Source of the DNA: Niastella sp. OAS944
Lineage (GTDB): Bacteria > Bacteroidota > Bacteroidia > Chitinophagales > Chitinophagaceae
NCBI GenBank assembly: GCA_024809215.1
Contig: JANUBW010000010.1
Coordinates: 62,001 to 126,000 of the forward strand
Length of the DNA stretch: 64,000 bases
Direction: 5' to 3'
The notes below the pieces were generated by a model. The model saw only the letters and a list, made by a program, of their open reading frames with translations, did not search any database and was not told where the DNA came from. The translations under genes and the position numbers were made by a program. Position 1 is the stretch's first letter. Each line of letters starts with the position of its first letter. Shown piece by piece: positions 17,618-25,492 of this stretch.

Positions 17618-19159
17618 ATGAGTTTATTACAAATGAGCAAATCGCCGGGTAATTGGTTTATGCGTTTTGCAAAGCTGCCCTGGTACATGCAGTGGCTGGT
17701 AACAAGCGTTCTTGCGCTGGTTGTGTATTGGCCTATATTGGGAAATTCGTTTGTTGCAGATGATCATATTGTACTTAAGAAAGTTTGCATTGATAAACAG
17801 TTAAATGTTGATGGCTTTTTTCGCCCGTTATCTGATATCACTTTGTATATAAACTATGTGATCAATGGGCTGCACCCTGCCGGGTATTATTTATGGAATA
17901 TTCTTTTTCATGCCCTTGATGCCGTACTCCTTTTTCATTTTTGCAGTCGCTGGAGGTGGACTGATAACGAACATAAACAATTGCTTACAGCAGTGCTTAG
18001 CGCCTTGCTGTTCCTTATTTATCCATTTCACTCCGAACCAATTAATTGGGTGTTGGGCCGGGCTGCATTAATGGGCAATACGTTTGCCATGCTGGCCCTG
18101 GTTTGTATGGTTAGCAATTGGAGCAACTACAAAAAGATGGCTGGTGTAGCCCTTTGTTATTTTATTGGTATGACGGGGTACGAATCGGTAATGGTTTTGC
18201 CGGCTGTTGTGTTCTTATGGTTGTTGACAACAGAAATGCCAATGCGCAAGAAGGTGGAGTGGATGGGAGCAATGGTGCTTACATTGTTGCTGCATTTTAT
18301 AGTGCGGGTAAAAGTGTCGGGTGTAGTTACGGGTGAATATGGTGAAGGTTTTTTAAACGTAAATGTGGTGGCCATCCTTGGCAAATCGGTTAAATCGCTG
18401 GGGCGTCTTTTTCTGCCGCCCATGGCAAATAACCGGGTTATTAGTATACTGTTCTTAGTGCTTGTTGTTGTATTGGGCGTGGTTTTGGTGAGGCTTTGGA
18501 AAAAGATCAATAACGACAAGCGGGCAGTGTATTATTTCCTGCAAATGCTCACTTCGCTATTTGCGGCGTTGTTAATACCTTTTCTTTTTGGCGTAAGCAC
18601 CCATACTTCAGAGAGCGATCGCTTTCTTCATTTTCCTTCCTTCTTTTTGTGCATAGTCATAAGCTTTTGTTTGGTTTGTTTACTGGAATACAGGCGGAGT
18701 TTGCTGGTAATGGTTACTGCTATAGTAATATATTTTGTTTATTTTCTTGAAGCAACCAACAATAACTGGCGCAAGGCTTCTGTTGCTGTTACCTCCCTTT
18801 TGCAAATGGCACACGATAATGCCGGCAAAGGGAAGTTGTATATAGTAAATCTTCCCGACGAAGTAGATGGCGCTTTTGTTTTCAGAAGTGGTTTACATGA
18901 AGCGCTTATGTTACAGAAACTGGATACGGCTTCAGTAGTTATAGTAAACCAGGTAAAACGCGATACGTTGTTGACTTTACCAACGATCATAGAACCCCGG
19001 GACATTAATGGTGGTGTATTTATTGCGCCGCGGGTATTAGTTGACAGGGGGGGAGCGCAGCTGCCGGTTATTCCAGGCAAAGATAAGGCCATCGCTATTT
19101 CGCCATCACCCCAGGACAAAACGGTTTTTTGGAACAATAAAGCGTGGATTCGGCTTTGA
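17618..19159 (+). CDS. Polytopic membrane protein, GT-C glycosyltransferase-like
   Basis: A 513-residue protein with about ten to eleven hydrophobic helices between 24 and 385 and a soluble C-terminal domain. The first loop after helix 1 carries FVADDH, reminiscent of the acidic motif in the first loop of GT-C transferases (PMT and TMTC-like families) that use polyprenyl-phosphate sugars. I do not recognise a specific family. It begins two bases after the SxtJ-like stop, so translation may be coupled and it belongs to the carbamoyltransferase cluster. A lipid-linked sugar transferase acting on the exported product is a reasonable guess, not a demonstrated role. Confidence 0.6.
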   Translation: MSLLQMSKSPGNWFMRFAKLPWYMQWLVTSVLALVVYWPILGNSFVADDHIVLKKVCIDKQLNVDGFFRPLSDITLYINYVINGLHPAGYYLWNILFHALDAVLLFHFCSRWRWTDNEHKQLLTAVLSALLFLIYPFHSEPINWVLGRAALMGNTFAMLALVCMVSNWSNYKKMAGVALCYFIGMTGYESVMVLPAVVFLWLLTTEMPMRKKVEWMGAMVLTLLLHFIVRVKVSGVVTGEYGEGFLNVNVVAILGKSVKSLGRLFLPPMANNRVISILFLVLVVVLGVVLVRLWKKINNDKRAVYYFLQMLTSLFAALLIPFLFGVSTHTSESDRFLHFPSFFLCIVISFCLVCLLEYRRSLLVMVTAIVIYFVYFLEATNNNWRKASVAVTSLLQMAHDNAGKGKLYIVNLPDEVDGAFVFRSGLHEALMLQKLDTASVVIVNQVKRDTLLTLPTIIEPRDINGGVFIAPRVLVDRGGAQLPVIPGKDKAIAISPSPQDKTVFWNNKAWIRL

Positions 19160-19248
19160 TACCGCACTGCGGAAAATATTGTATAGTTTTGAGCGTTTTT
19201 GGCGGTAGTTTATGTTATATTCATCAATTATAGTACTTCAAAATAAAT

Positions 19249-20469
19249 ATGTATAACCTTTCAAGTTATATACAGCGGGGTTATCGGTTTCTTCATAATC
19301 AGCTTTTTCCGGGTAATAAGAAATTGTCGACTTTGATGATTTATGCTACGGATCTGTGCGATTCGGCATGTAAACACTGTCTTATTTGGGCCAAACGCCC
19401 GGTGAATTATCTTTCTTTTGAAAAGATCAAAGAGATCATGAAAAGCCGGTGTATTACAAAAAATACGGCTGTAGGGCTGGAAGGAGGTGAGTTTATGTTA
19501 CACCCCGAAGCAGAGAAGATACTTGAGTGGTTTTATCACAATCATCCTCAGTTTGACCTGTTATCAAATTGCTTAAAGCCCGAAAAGCTGATACAGGCGG
19601 TGAAGAAGTTTCCGCCTAAACGCTTGTTGATCTCGCTGGATGGCACTGAGGAAACCTATTTGCATATGAGGGGCAAGCCAGGGTACCATAGTGTGCTTAC
19701 TGTAATAGAACAGTTGCACAATGTGTTGCCCATTTCGGTTATGTTTACACTATCGCCCTATAATGATTTTGACGATATGCAACATGTGGCTGAGGTTTGT
19801 AAGAAGTATGGCATAGATATGCGGGTAGGTATATATAACGATATCGCATTTTTTGATACGGTAGATAAAGCCCACGATACTGAAATAGGTAGCCATAAAG
19901 GAGAAGAACAATTGCAATTTGCCGATGTAAAGGGATTGAAAGCTGCAGGTGTTTTGGATGAGGCGAAAGCAAAAAAACAACTGGAGCTTACTAATCTATC
20001 GCAACCCAAACACGACTTTTCGAGGCTGCGGGAAAACTTTACAGCCAGGATCCCCGGGATCATAAAAGAGTTTAGTGAGAATTATGATTTTCTGGTACTG
20101 TATAACGAGTGGCGGCAGAATAATTTGAAAATGCGGTGTTACAGTATTTTAGACAGCCTGGTGATATTGCCCGATGGCGCGGTGCCTATTTGCCAAAACC
20201 TCGATCTTAAGATCGGCAATGTGTTTGATAAAAGTCTCGATGAGATCTTCAATGGCAAACCCACTCAAAAAATACATAAGGAATACGTTCATAATTGCAA
20301 CCAGTGCTGGCTGAATTTTCACCGTAAATACGATGTGATCCTCTATCGCACTTTTGAAAAGTATTTTGGTAAAACCATGACCTCAAAACTATTCGGCTAT
20401 TATCAATGGGAGGCCGACAGAAATATTACTTACAATGAGTACTTCAGGAAACTTGAGAACAAAGCATAG
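19249..20469 (+). CDS. Radical SAM/SPASM protein
   Basis: A 406-residue radical SAM enzyme. The [4Fe-4S] cysteines are C37, C41 and C44 (CDSACKHC). A SPASM-type auxiliary cluster region (about 300-375) follows, with Cys in MRCYSIL, VPICQN and HNCNQC. Related proteins modify peptides, sugars or act on lipids. The N-terminal stretch before the cluster (IQRGYRFLHNQLFPG) looks amphipathic, which suggests membrane association. It lies 89 bases after the GT-C-like gene on the same strand, with a -7-like TAGTTTTG at 19184-19191, so it could have its own promoter or be cotranscribed with the cluster. Substrate unknown. Confidence 0.85.
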   Translation: MYNLSSYIQRGYRFLHNQLFPGNKKLSTLMIYATDLCDSACKHCLIWAKRPVNYLSFEKIKEIMKSRCITKNTAVGLEGGEFMLHPEAEKILEWFYHNHPQFDLLSNCLKPEKLIQAVKKFPPKRLLISLDGTEETYLHMRGKPGYHSVLTVIEQLHNVLPISVMFTLSPYNDFDDMQHVAEVCKKYGIDMRVGIYNDIAFFDTVDKAHDTEIGSHKGEEQLQFADVKGLKAAGVLDEAKAKKQLELTNLSQPKHDFSRLRENFTARIPGIIKEFSENYDFLVLYNEWRQNNLKMRCYSILDSLVILPDGAVPICQNLDLKIGNVFDKSLDEIFNGKPTQKIHKEYVHNCNQCWLNFHRKYDVILYRTFEKYFGKTMTSKLFGYYQWEADRNITYNEYFRKLENKA

Positions 20470-21516
20470 CTATTGTTTATCAAGATAACCCTTTATTTTT
20501 TCAAGAACTTCGTAGGTAGTGATCAGGCTTTGTAAGCTATGCTCCGCAGTGTATTTGTTTTGTTCTACACTGTTTACAAAATGAGTAATTTCTCCTGAAA
20601 AGCCCTGCATGGCTATATTGTTCTTACCTGCTATGGGAACAAAGCCGGTATTGTCGAGGTGAACCTTTTTAACTACCGGAGTAGGGAATATCTTTTCGAG
20701 CGGGATATTTAAAAAGCGCGCTGACTTTTCAATACTCACCAGTTTATTGGGGTAGGAGGCCTGAAAAACCGCAGCGTGGGTATTGATCTCCAATTCATCG
20801 ACCGGAAATTGCCACGAATGGTCGGTTGACAAATGGATGATACCCATAATGCCGTTTATATGCTGAATAGATACAAAACAGGTTATATTGTTTTTGAGAG
20901 AAGTATTGATTTGAATACGCTGTACATCGCCAAACAGCCGGATGCAATTGTCAACCGGGTGAATAAACAATTCCAATACAGCATCCCCTTCAGGATATGC
21001 GCCGGTAAGATAACGACAACTATACGTAGTTGTTTTTGAACGGTGCGGTTCAAGCAGTTGATTTATTTGACTGAAGCGCTTTTGCAAGCCCGGCATACAG
21101 TGCTGCTGGCCCTGCAGTTTTATTAAGGAATGCAGCTCCTGTAACGAAAAGCAGGGGGGCTTTTCAACAAAAACATGTTTACCAGCTTGTAGCAATTCAC
21201 TGGTTATGGCCGCATGTTGCGATGGGTTGGCGCAAACAAATACCCCTTTAACAGATGCGTCGTTTATAATATCTGAAAGCTGATCGGTACCGGTGCAGCC
21301 ATGAAAACGCGCCGCCATTTGTTGGGCATCTTTTAAATGCCGGGTACAAATGGTTTTTAATGGAACTCCCTGAAAATGGATGACCGGATATAAATTACTA
21401 AGGCTATGTTGACCTATACCTATAAAAGCATATTGATGCCGGTAATTGAAAGGCTGGCGCAGGTATGCGGTTTTCCTGAACCTTTTGTATCGGTCAATCA
21501 AAAGACGGCTTAGCAT
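20470..21516 (-). CDS. Gfo/Idh/MocA-family oxidoreductase
   Basis: A 348-residue NAD(P)-dependent oxidoreductase. The N-terminal Rossmann domain holds FIGIGQHS as the nucleotide-binding turn, and VFVEKPP contains the family's catalytic EKP lysine. The C-terminal alpha/beta domain covers about 115-320. Such enzymes act on sugars, often nucleotide sugars for surface glycans. ATG 21516 (MLSRLLIDRYK) leaves 16 bases after ribE; an ATG 14 codons upstream would overlap ribE by 26 bases. The stop codon abuts the radical SAM stop with no base between, so no terminator separates the two converging genes. Confidence 0.85.
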   Translation of the reverse strand: MLSRLLIDRYKRFRKTAYLRQPFNYRHQYAFIGIGQHSLSNLYPVIHFQGVPLKTICTRHLKDAQQMAARFHGCTGTDQLSDIINDASVKGVFVCANPSQHAAITSELLQAGKHVFVEKPPCFSLQELHSLIKLQGQQHCMPGLQKRFSQINQLLEPHRSKTTTYSCRYLTGAYPEGDAVLELFIHPVDNCIRLFGDVQRIQINTSLKNNITCFVSIQHINGIMGIIHLSTDHSWQFPVDELEINTHAAVFQASYPNKLVSIEKSARFLNIPLEKIFPTPVVKKVHLDNTGFVPIAGKNNIAMQGFSGEITHFVNSVEQNKYTAEHSLQSLITTYEVLEKIKGYLDKQ

Positions 21517-21532
21517 GATGTTAGGTATTTTG

Positions 21533-22132
21533 TTAGTTTCTACCGGCGGTGAGTTCAATCTTACGGGCTATATACTTTCCAACCATATCAAATTCAAGAT
21601 TTATAACCGATTGTTTCTCTATTTGTTGAATGTTGGTATGCTCGTAAGTATAAGGAATAATGGCTACAGAGAACTCATTTTTGGTAACGTTGAAAATGGT
21701 GAGGCTAATGCCGTTCAGGCTGATGGACCCTTTTTCAATAACCAGTGCGCCAAACTGATCGGGAAAACGGAAACGAAATTCCCAGCTGCCCTCCAGCGTT
21801 TTTTTATCAATACAAACAGCGGTAGTATCAACGTGCCCCTGAACAATGTGGCCATCGAGCCGGCCGTTCATGAGCATACAGCGCTCAATATTTACCAGAT
21901 GGCCTGTTTTCCAGTGGTTGAGATTGCTTTTTTGGAGGGTTTCGGCAATGGCGGTAACCCGGTGGCGATTGCCTTTAACCTCTTCAACAGTTAAGCACAC
22001 CCCGTTGTGAGAAACGCTTTGGTCTACCTTAAACTCCTGAGAAAGAGGGGATGAGATCCAATAAGTTTTATTACTGCCTGCCGTTTGAACGTCTTCAATG
22101 GTTCCGATGGTTTCTATTATTCCTGTAAACAT
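21533..22132 (-). CDS. ribE: Riboflavin synthase, alpha subunit
   Basis: A 199-residue cytoplasmic enzyme that dismutates two 6,7-dimethyl-8-ribityllumazine molecules into riboflavin and a pyrimidinedione, the last step of riboflavin synthesis. It consists of two tandem lumazine-binding domains (about 1-95 and 96-190) and begins with the diagnostic MFTGIIETIG. HNGVCLTVE and SLNGISLTIFN are the paired repeat motifs. Length matches the family. It is divergent from rpsU, and the Gfo/Idh gene follows 16 bases downstream. I see no FMN riboswitch in the short upstream region. Confidence 0.96.
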   Translation of the reverse strand: MFTGIIETIGTIEDVQTAGSNKTYWISSPLSQEFKVDQSVSHNGVCLTVEEVKGNRHRVTAIAETLQKSNLNHWKTGHLVNIERCMLMNGRLDGHIVQGHVDTTAVCIDKKTLEGSWEFRFRFPDQFGALVIEKGSISLNGISLTIFNVTKNEFSVAIIPYTYEHTNIQQIEKQSVINLEFDMVGKYIARKIELTAGRN

Positions 22133-22162
22133 GTGGCAAAATTCGGAATTTTAGAGGGTATT

Positions 22163-22193
22163 TTGAATATTTTGGAAATTAAGGCTATATTTG
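22163..22193 (+). promoter_or_regulatory. Promoter of rpsU
   Basis: TTG (22163-22165), a 20-base spacer and TATATTTG (22186-22193) match the Bacteroidota -33/-7 consensus. Predicted start is near 22200, giving an approximately 30-base leader. Confidence 0.65.
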
Positions 22194-22211
22194 CAGGCCT
22201 AAAAAGCGCCT

Positions 22212-22220
22212 AAAGGAGGT
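22212..22220 (+). promoter_or_regulatory. Perfect Shine-Dalgarno sequence of rpsU
   Basis: AAAGGAGGT, nine bases before ATG 22230, is fully complementary to the 3' end of 16S rRNA. Most genes here lack any SD. In Bacteroidota ribosomes the anti-SD is sequestered by bS21, bS18 and bS6, and rpsU is known to keep a strong SD so that ribosomes lacking bS21 can translate it selectively. Confidence 0.85.
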
Positions 22221-22229
22221 ATATAATAT

Positions 22230-22427
22230 ATGTTAATTATCGATTCAAAAGATTGCGAAAATATCGACAAGGCCCTCAAAAAGTACAAAAAGAAATTTGA
22301 GAAAGCGAAGATATTGGTGCAATTAAGAGAGCGTCAATCTTACACCAAGCCGTCGATAGTACGTCGCAGTCAGGTGTTGAAAGCTATCTACAAGCAGAAG
22401 ATTGCCAGCGGTCAGATCGAAGGATAA
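22230..22427 (+). CDS. rpsU: 30S ribosomal protein bS21
   Basis: A 65-residue basic ribosomal protein with the bS21 pattern: an N-terminal strand (MLIIDSKD), ALKKYKKKFEKA and REPQS-like RERQSYTKPS, and a basic C-terminal helix. It sits on the 30S platform and in Bacteroidota helps to hide the anti-SD. The preceding perfect SD suggests autoregulation: translation rises when ribosomes lack bS21. It has its own promoter and is followed by a hairpin terminator before the xerC-like gene, so it is probably transcribed mainly alone. Confidence 0.95.
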   Translation: MLIIDSKDCENIDKALKKYKKKFEKAKILVQLRERQSYTKPSIVRRSQVLKAIYKQKIASGQIEG

Positions 22428-22455
22428 ATTTCCTCGCTGTAAAAATATCTGAAAT

Positions 22456-22480
22456 AGCCACTGAACAAGTGGCTTTTCTT
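22456..22480 (+). terminator. Terminator after rpsU
   Basis: Seven-bp stem AGCCACT/AGTGGCT with a five-base loop, followed by TTTCTT. Confidence 0.65.
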
Positions 22481-22520
22481 GTTTGTAATATATTGATATT
22501 TAAGTACCTTTTGTATCAAT

Positions 22521-23432
22521 ATGGCCTCTTTTGAATTTAATCTTGTTGTGGTCAATCATTTTCTCGATTACCTGAAGTTTGAAAAAAGGTATTCGCAGCA
22601 TACGATCATCGCCTACGAAGAAGATCTGCACCAGTTCTTTACCTATCTGCAGGAGCAATTTGGTATGCAGGAACCTGCTTTAAAAGAAATAGCCCCTTCC
22701 TTTATTCGTAGCTGGCTGGCTTCGCTGAAAGAAGCGAAGAACACTGCAAAGACCATTAACCGTAAAATATCTTCGCTAAAGTCCTTCTTTAAATATCATT
22801 TGCGTACCGGTGAGTTAGAACAATCGCCCATGGCTACCATTGTGTCGCCCAAAATACCAAAGCGATTACCGGTATACGTTGAGCAGAAAGATACCAATAC
22901 GTTATTTCAGCATGTAGAATTTCCCGATACCTGGGCCGGCAAAACCGATAGGTTAATACTGGCTATTTTGTACAATACCGGCATGCGCCGTAGTGAACTG
23001 GTGAACCTGAAGGAAAGCCAGGTGAATGTGGCAGCTAATAATATTAAGGTTTTGGGAAAAGGAAATAAGGAACGAGTGATACCGGTTAGTGCAGCATTGA
23101 TAAAAGAGATCAACGAATACATTACAGCAAAACAAGCCATTGAAGCGCCCAACAGGATATACCTGCTGATAAATGAGAAAGGCAAGCAGGTGAATGCGCC
23201 GTATGTTTATAATGCAGTAAAGGCTTATTTAAGCCTGGTTACCACGGTTGATAAGAAGAGCCCGCACGTATTACGCCATACTTTTGCCACCCATTTAACC
23301 AATAATGGCGCCGATCTAAATGCAGTAAAGGAATTGCTGGGCCATTCGAGCCTGGCTGCTACACAGATCTACACGCATAATACCATTGAGAAGTTAAAGG
23401 ATATTTATAAGAAGGCGCATCCCAAAGCTTAA
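22521..23432 (+). CDS. Tyrosine recombinase XerC/XerD-like
   Basis: A 303-residue site-specific recombinase. The N-terminal core-binding SAM-like domain covers about 8-95 and the catalytic domain about 115-298. The catalytic set is complete: R156 (GMRRSE), K180 (GKGNKE), H249 and R252 (HVLRH), H275 (LGHSS) and nucleophile Y284. Length and full conservation fit a chromosomal XerC/XerD that resolves chromosome dimers at dif, rather than a phage integrase. The position between rpsU and hpf is, as I recall it, a typical Bacteroidota arrangement, which argues against a mobile element. XerC versus XerD cannot be decided here. Confidence 0.92.
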   Translation: MASFEFNLVVVNHFLDYLKFEKRYSQHTIIAYEEDLHQFFTYLQEQFGMQEPALKEIAPSFIRSWLASLKEAKNTAKTINRKISSLKSFFKYHLRTGELEQSPMATIVSPKIPKRLPVYVEQKDTNTLFQHVEFPDTWAGKTDRLILAILYNTGMRRSELVNLKESQVNVAANNIKVLGKGNKERVIPVSAALIKEINEYITAKQAIEAPNRIYLLINEKGKQVNAPYVYNAVKAYLSLVTTVDKKSPHVLRHTFATHLTNNGADLNAVKELLGHSSLAATQIYTHNTIEKLKDIYKKAHPKA

Positions 23433-23989
23433 TTGTAACGCTGCCTTGGTTAATAATGATCTGCATCATTCTTTCCGGTGATCTATCTCCTATAGTAAGA
23501 AGGTTTCGTTTTCTAAATTACAGTGTCATTGATCGTTGATAAAAGTATAGTTTGGTATACATACAATATACTGGTCTATTTATACGATTGATAACATGCA
23601 GAGAGTTATTATACAATGGCATATAGCCACATTATGATGCAAAGGTTGTGAGGCCCTTTGCCAGTTTGTTTCTAATGCTGATGGGAATGGAAGCATGATT
23701 GTTGCTAAAGGAAAATTGTTGTTGATTTATGCTAAAAAAAAGCTAATAGTTGGTAATGGTTTTTTTGTAGTAAACCTCAATTTCTTTACTGTATAAACTA
23801 CAATTTAATTTGGAAAAGAAATCCTGTTGTATTATCTTCATAGAGCTTAAATGATGCGCTTATGTAGTAGTATAATTCTCCTGCAAACGAGCCACCACAT
23901 TGTATCTCACACTCACGATAGAGGTGGCAAAACAAATAAGATCTTTCATTTATTGTTAAATATTGTTTCACTGTTAAAATGCGATTGTT
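23433..23989. other. Intergenic region between xer and hpf
   Basis: A 557-base AT-rich stretch with no credible coding sequence on either strand, no terminator-grade hairpin and no exact TTG-N19-TAnnTTTG promoter. It presumably carries the hpf promoter. Confidence 0.5.
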
Positions 23990-24289
23990 ATGAACGTAAA
24001 CATTCAGTCTGTGCGGTTTACTGCTGATTCAAAACTAGTCGAATATGTTAATCGTAAACTTCAAAAAATTAATACTTTTCACGACCGCATTATTAAGGTA
24101 GACGTATACCTGAAGTTGGATAATGTGGTGCACAACATAAAGGATAAAATCGCAGAAATTAGAGTGCAGGTGCCTCGCCACCAGTTTTTCGTAAAGTGCA
24201 GTTCGAAGTCGTTTGAAGAGTCGTTTGACCAGGCACTGGATTCACTGGTGAATCAGGTTAAGAGAAAAAAGGAAAAGCAAGCTGCCTGA
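23990..24289 (+). CDS. hpf: Ribosome hibernation-promoting factor, short form
   Basis: A 99-residue HPF/RaiA (YfiA) protein that binds the 30S decoding site and silences ribosomes in stationary phase. It opens with MNVNIQSVRF and has the beta-alpha-beta-beta-beta-alpha layout with a basic surface (VPRHQFFVKCSSKSFEESFD) and a Lys-rich tail. It lacks the C-terminal dimerisation domain of long HPF. It lies between the xer gene and the tRNA/tuf block and ends at a very strong terminator. Confidence 0.93.
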   Translation: MNVNIQSVRFTADSKLVEYVNRKLQKINTFHDRIIKVDVYLKLDNVVHNIKDKIAEIRVQVPRHQFFVKCSSKSFEESFDQALDSLVNQVKRKKEKQAA

Positions 24290-24332
24290 ATTTTGAGTTA
24301 ACTTCTTTTACAGATAATTCATTCACTTTTAC

Positions 24333-24362
24333 AAAACCTCCCCATTGGGGAGGTTTTTTTTT
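24333..24362 (+). terminator. Rho-independent terminator after hpf
   Basis: Eleven-bp stem AAAACCTCCCC/GGGGAGGTTTT with a three-base loop and a long T tract. Confidence 0.92.
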
Positions 24363-24503
24363 GCCCTTACGTGCGCGAGTAATTGTTATAGTCATTAGCT
24401 TTGCGGCCCCTTGTGTAATGGGGGTGTTTGGAAAGTTTTTGCAAATCGTTGAAAACAAGCAAAAAAAATAGTGAACAAAGTTTTAGAATTACACAAATTC
24501 ATT

Positions 24504-24511
24504 TACCTTTG
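24504..24511 (+). promoter_or_regulatory. -7 box for the tRNA-tuf transcript
   Basis: TACCTTTG matches TAnnTTTG exactly. At the -33 position only TTTT is present rather than TTG. The leader to the first tRNA is about 190 bases. The 413-base gap from hpf to tRNA-Thr holds this box, the hpf terminator and no gene. Confidence 0.5.
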
Positions 24512-24702
24512 CATTCCCCAAAAAATAGCAGGGTAAGAAAAAGAGGAAAAAAGATCTTTACAGGCTTGAGTTTCAGTTATTTTGAAGCGAGATTTTGGCA
24601 AAAAAATAATAATTGAATAGTGGAGACAGTGCCTTAATATTGCAAAAAAAATTGCGGCTTGTAGGGGAGGAGAAAAAGTTTTTTGATAGATGCTTTTAAT
24701 AA

Positions 24703-24775
24703 GCCACTTTAGCTCAGCTGGTAGAGCAACTGATTTGTAATCAGTAGGTCGTTGGTTCGATTCCGACAAGTGGCT
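24703..24775 (+). tRNA. tRNA-Thr (UGU)
   Basis: Seven-bp acceptor GCCACTT/AAGTGGC, D-arm AGCTCAGCTGGTAGAGC, anticodon loop TTTGTAA and T-loop TTCGATT; 73 bases, no encoded CCA. First of four tRNAs ahead of tuf. Confidence 0.96.
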
Positions 24776-24822
24776 CAGCAAATTTCACGTTGCGTGTTTG
24801 CTTTTACATTTGTATTTAAATG

Positions 24823-24904
24823 GGCAGGTTCCAGAGTGGCCAAATGGGGCGGACTGTAAATCCGCTGTCTTTCGACTTCAGAGGTTCGACTCCTCTCCTG
24901 CCCA
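24823..24904 (+). tRNA. tRNA-Tyr (GUA)
   Basis: Class II tRNA with a long variable arm; acceptor GGGCAGG/CCTGCCC; anticodon GTA; 82 bases including the discriminator A. A GC-rich hairpin (about 24909-24943) follows. Confidence 0.96.
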
Positions 24905-24985
24905 CTTCGCCCGTCGATCCGCTTACTGGCGGAAAAGGCGGGCACATTCGTGTTAAGCTCTTTTATTTAGTTAGTTAATTTTTAT

Positions 24986-25058
24986 GCGGAAGTAGCTCAG
25001 TTGGTAGAGCGACAGCCTTCCAAGCTGTAGGTCGCGGGTTCGAACCTCGTCTTCCGCT
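24986..25058 (+). tRNA. tRNA-Gly (UCC)
   Basis: Acceptor GCGGAAG/CTTCCGC, anticodon loop CTTCCAA (anticodon TCC), T-loop TTCGAAC; 73 bases. A degenerate copy of its 3' half lies directly downstream. Confidence 0.96.
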
Positions 25059-25061
25059 CTT

Positions 25062-25128
25062 TTGGAAAATGAGCGACGGCAATTCATGCTGTGGTCGCGT
25101 CCGCCGGTTGGCGGATCGTCTTCTGCTC
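25062..25128 (+). pseudogene. Degenerate duplicate of the tRNA-Gly 3' half
   Basis: Bases from TTGG and GAGCGAC (25071) to CGTCTTCTGCTC (25128) align with the D-arm to acceptor part of the preceding tRNA-Gly (about 25003-25059). GAGCGAC, GCTGT, GGTCGCG and GTCTTC-GCTC are shared, but the anticodon stem is broken and the T-arm is replaced by the hairpin TCCGCCGGTTGGCGGA. No complete cloverleaf can form, so I read it as a tRNA remnant from a tandem duplication. Confidence 0.6.
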
Positions 25129-25144
25129 ATTTAAATTGTTAGGT

Positions 25145-25216
<72 letters not shown>

Positions 25217-25492
25217 CATAAGTTATTGATCAAGGCGATAACTGAAGTTATTTGAAGATTTGATGGGTATTGAACCCCAAAATCGCAAAAATTTATATCG
25301 GCTATTACCGACCGGATGGTTACCGGAAAGAGAAGAAAGCCTGGTATAGATCTATAGAAGAAATGTGCGACGCAACAGAAGCTTCATCGGCTATCTGGTG
25401 CCGGATACATAAATCCTTTTTACCCTGCAAAGGTTATAAAGGACGGGTTTTTGTAATTTTTTTAATAAAACCACAACTAAAAACAGATAACG

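Noticed and set aside
22521-23432. Phage or island integrase
   Set aside because: The gene lies in what I know as a usual Bacteroidota order between rpsU and hpf, with no attachment repeats or mobile genes around; a housekeeping Xer protein fits better.
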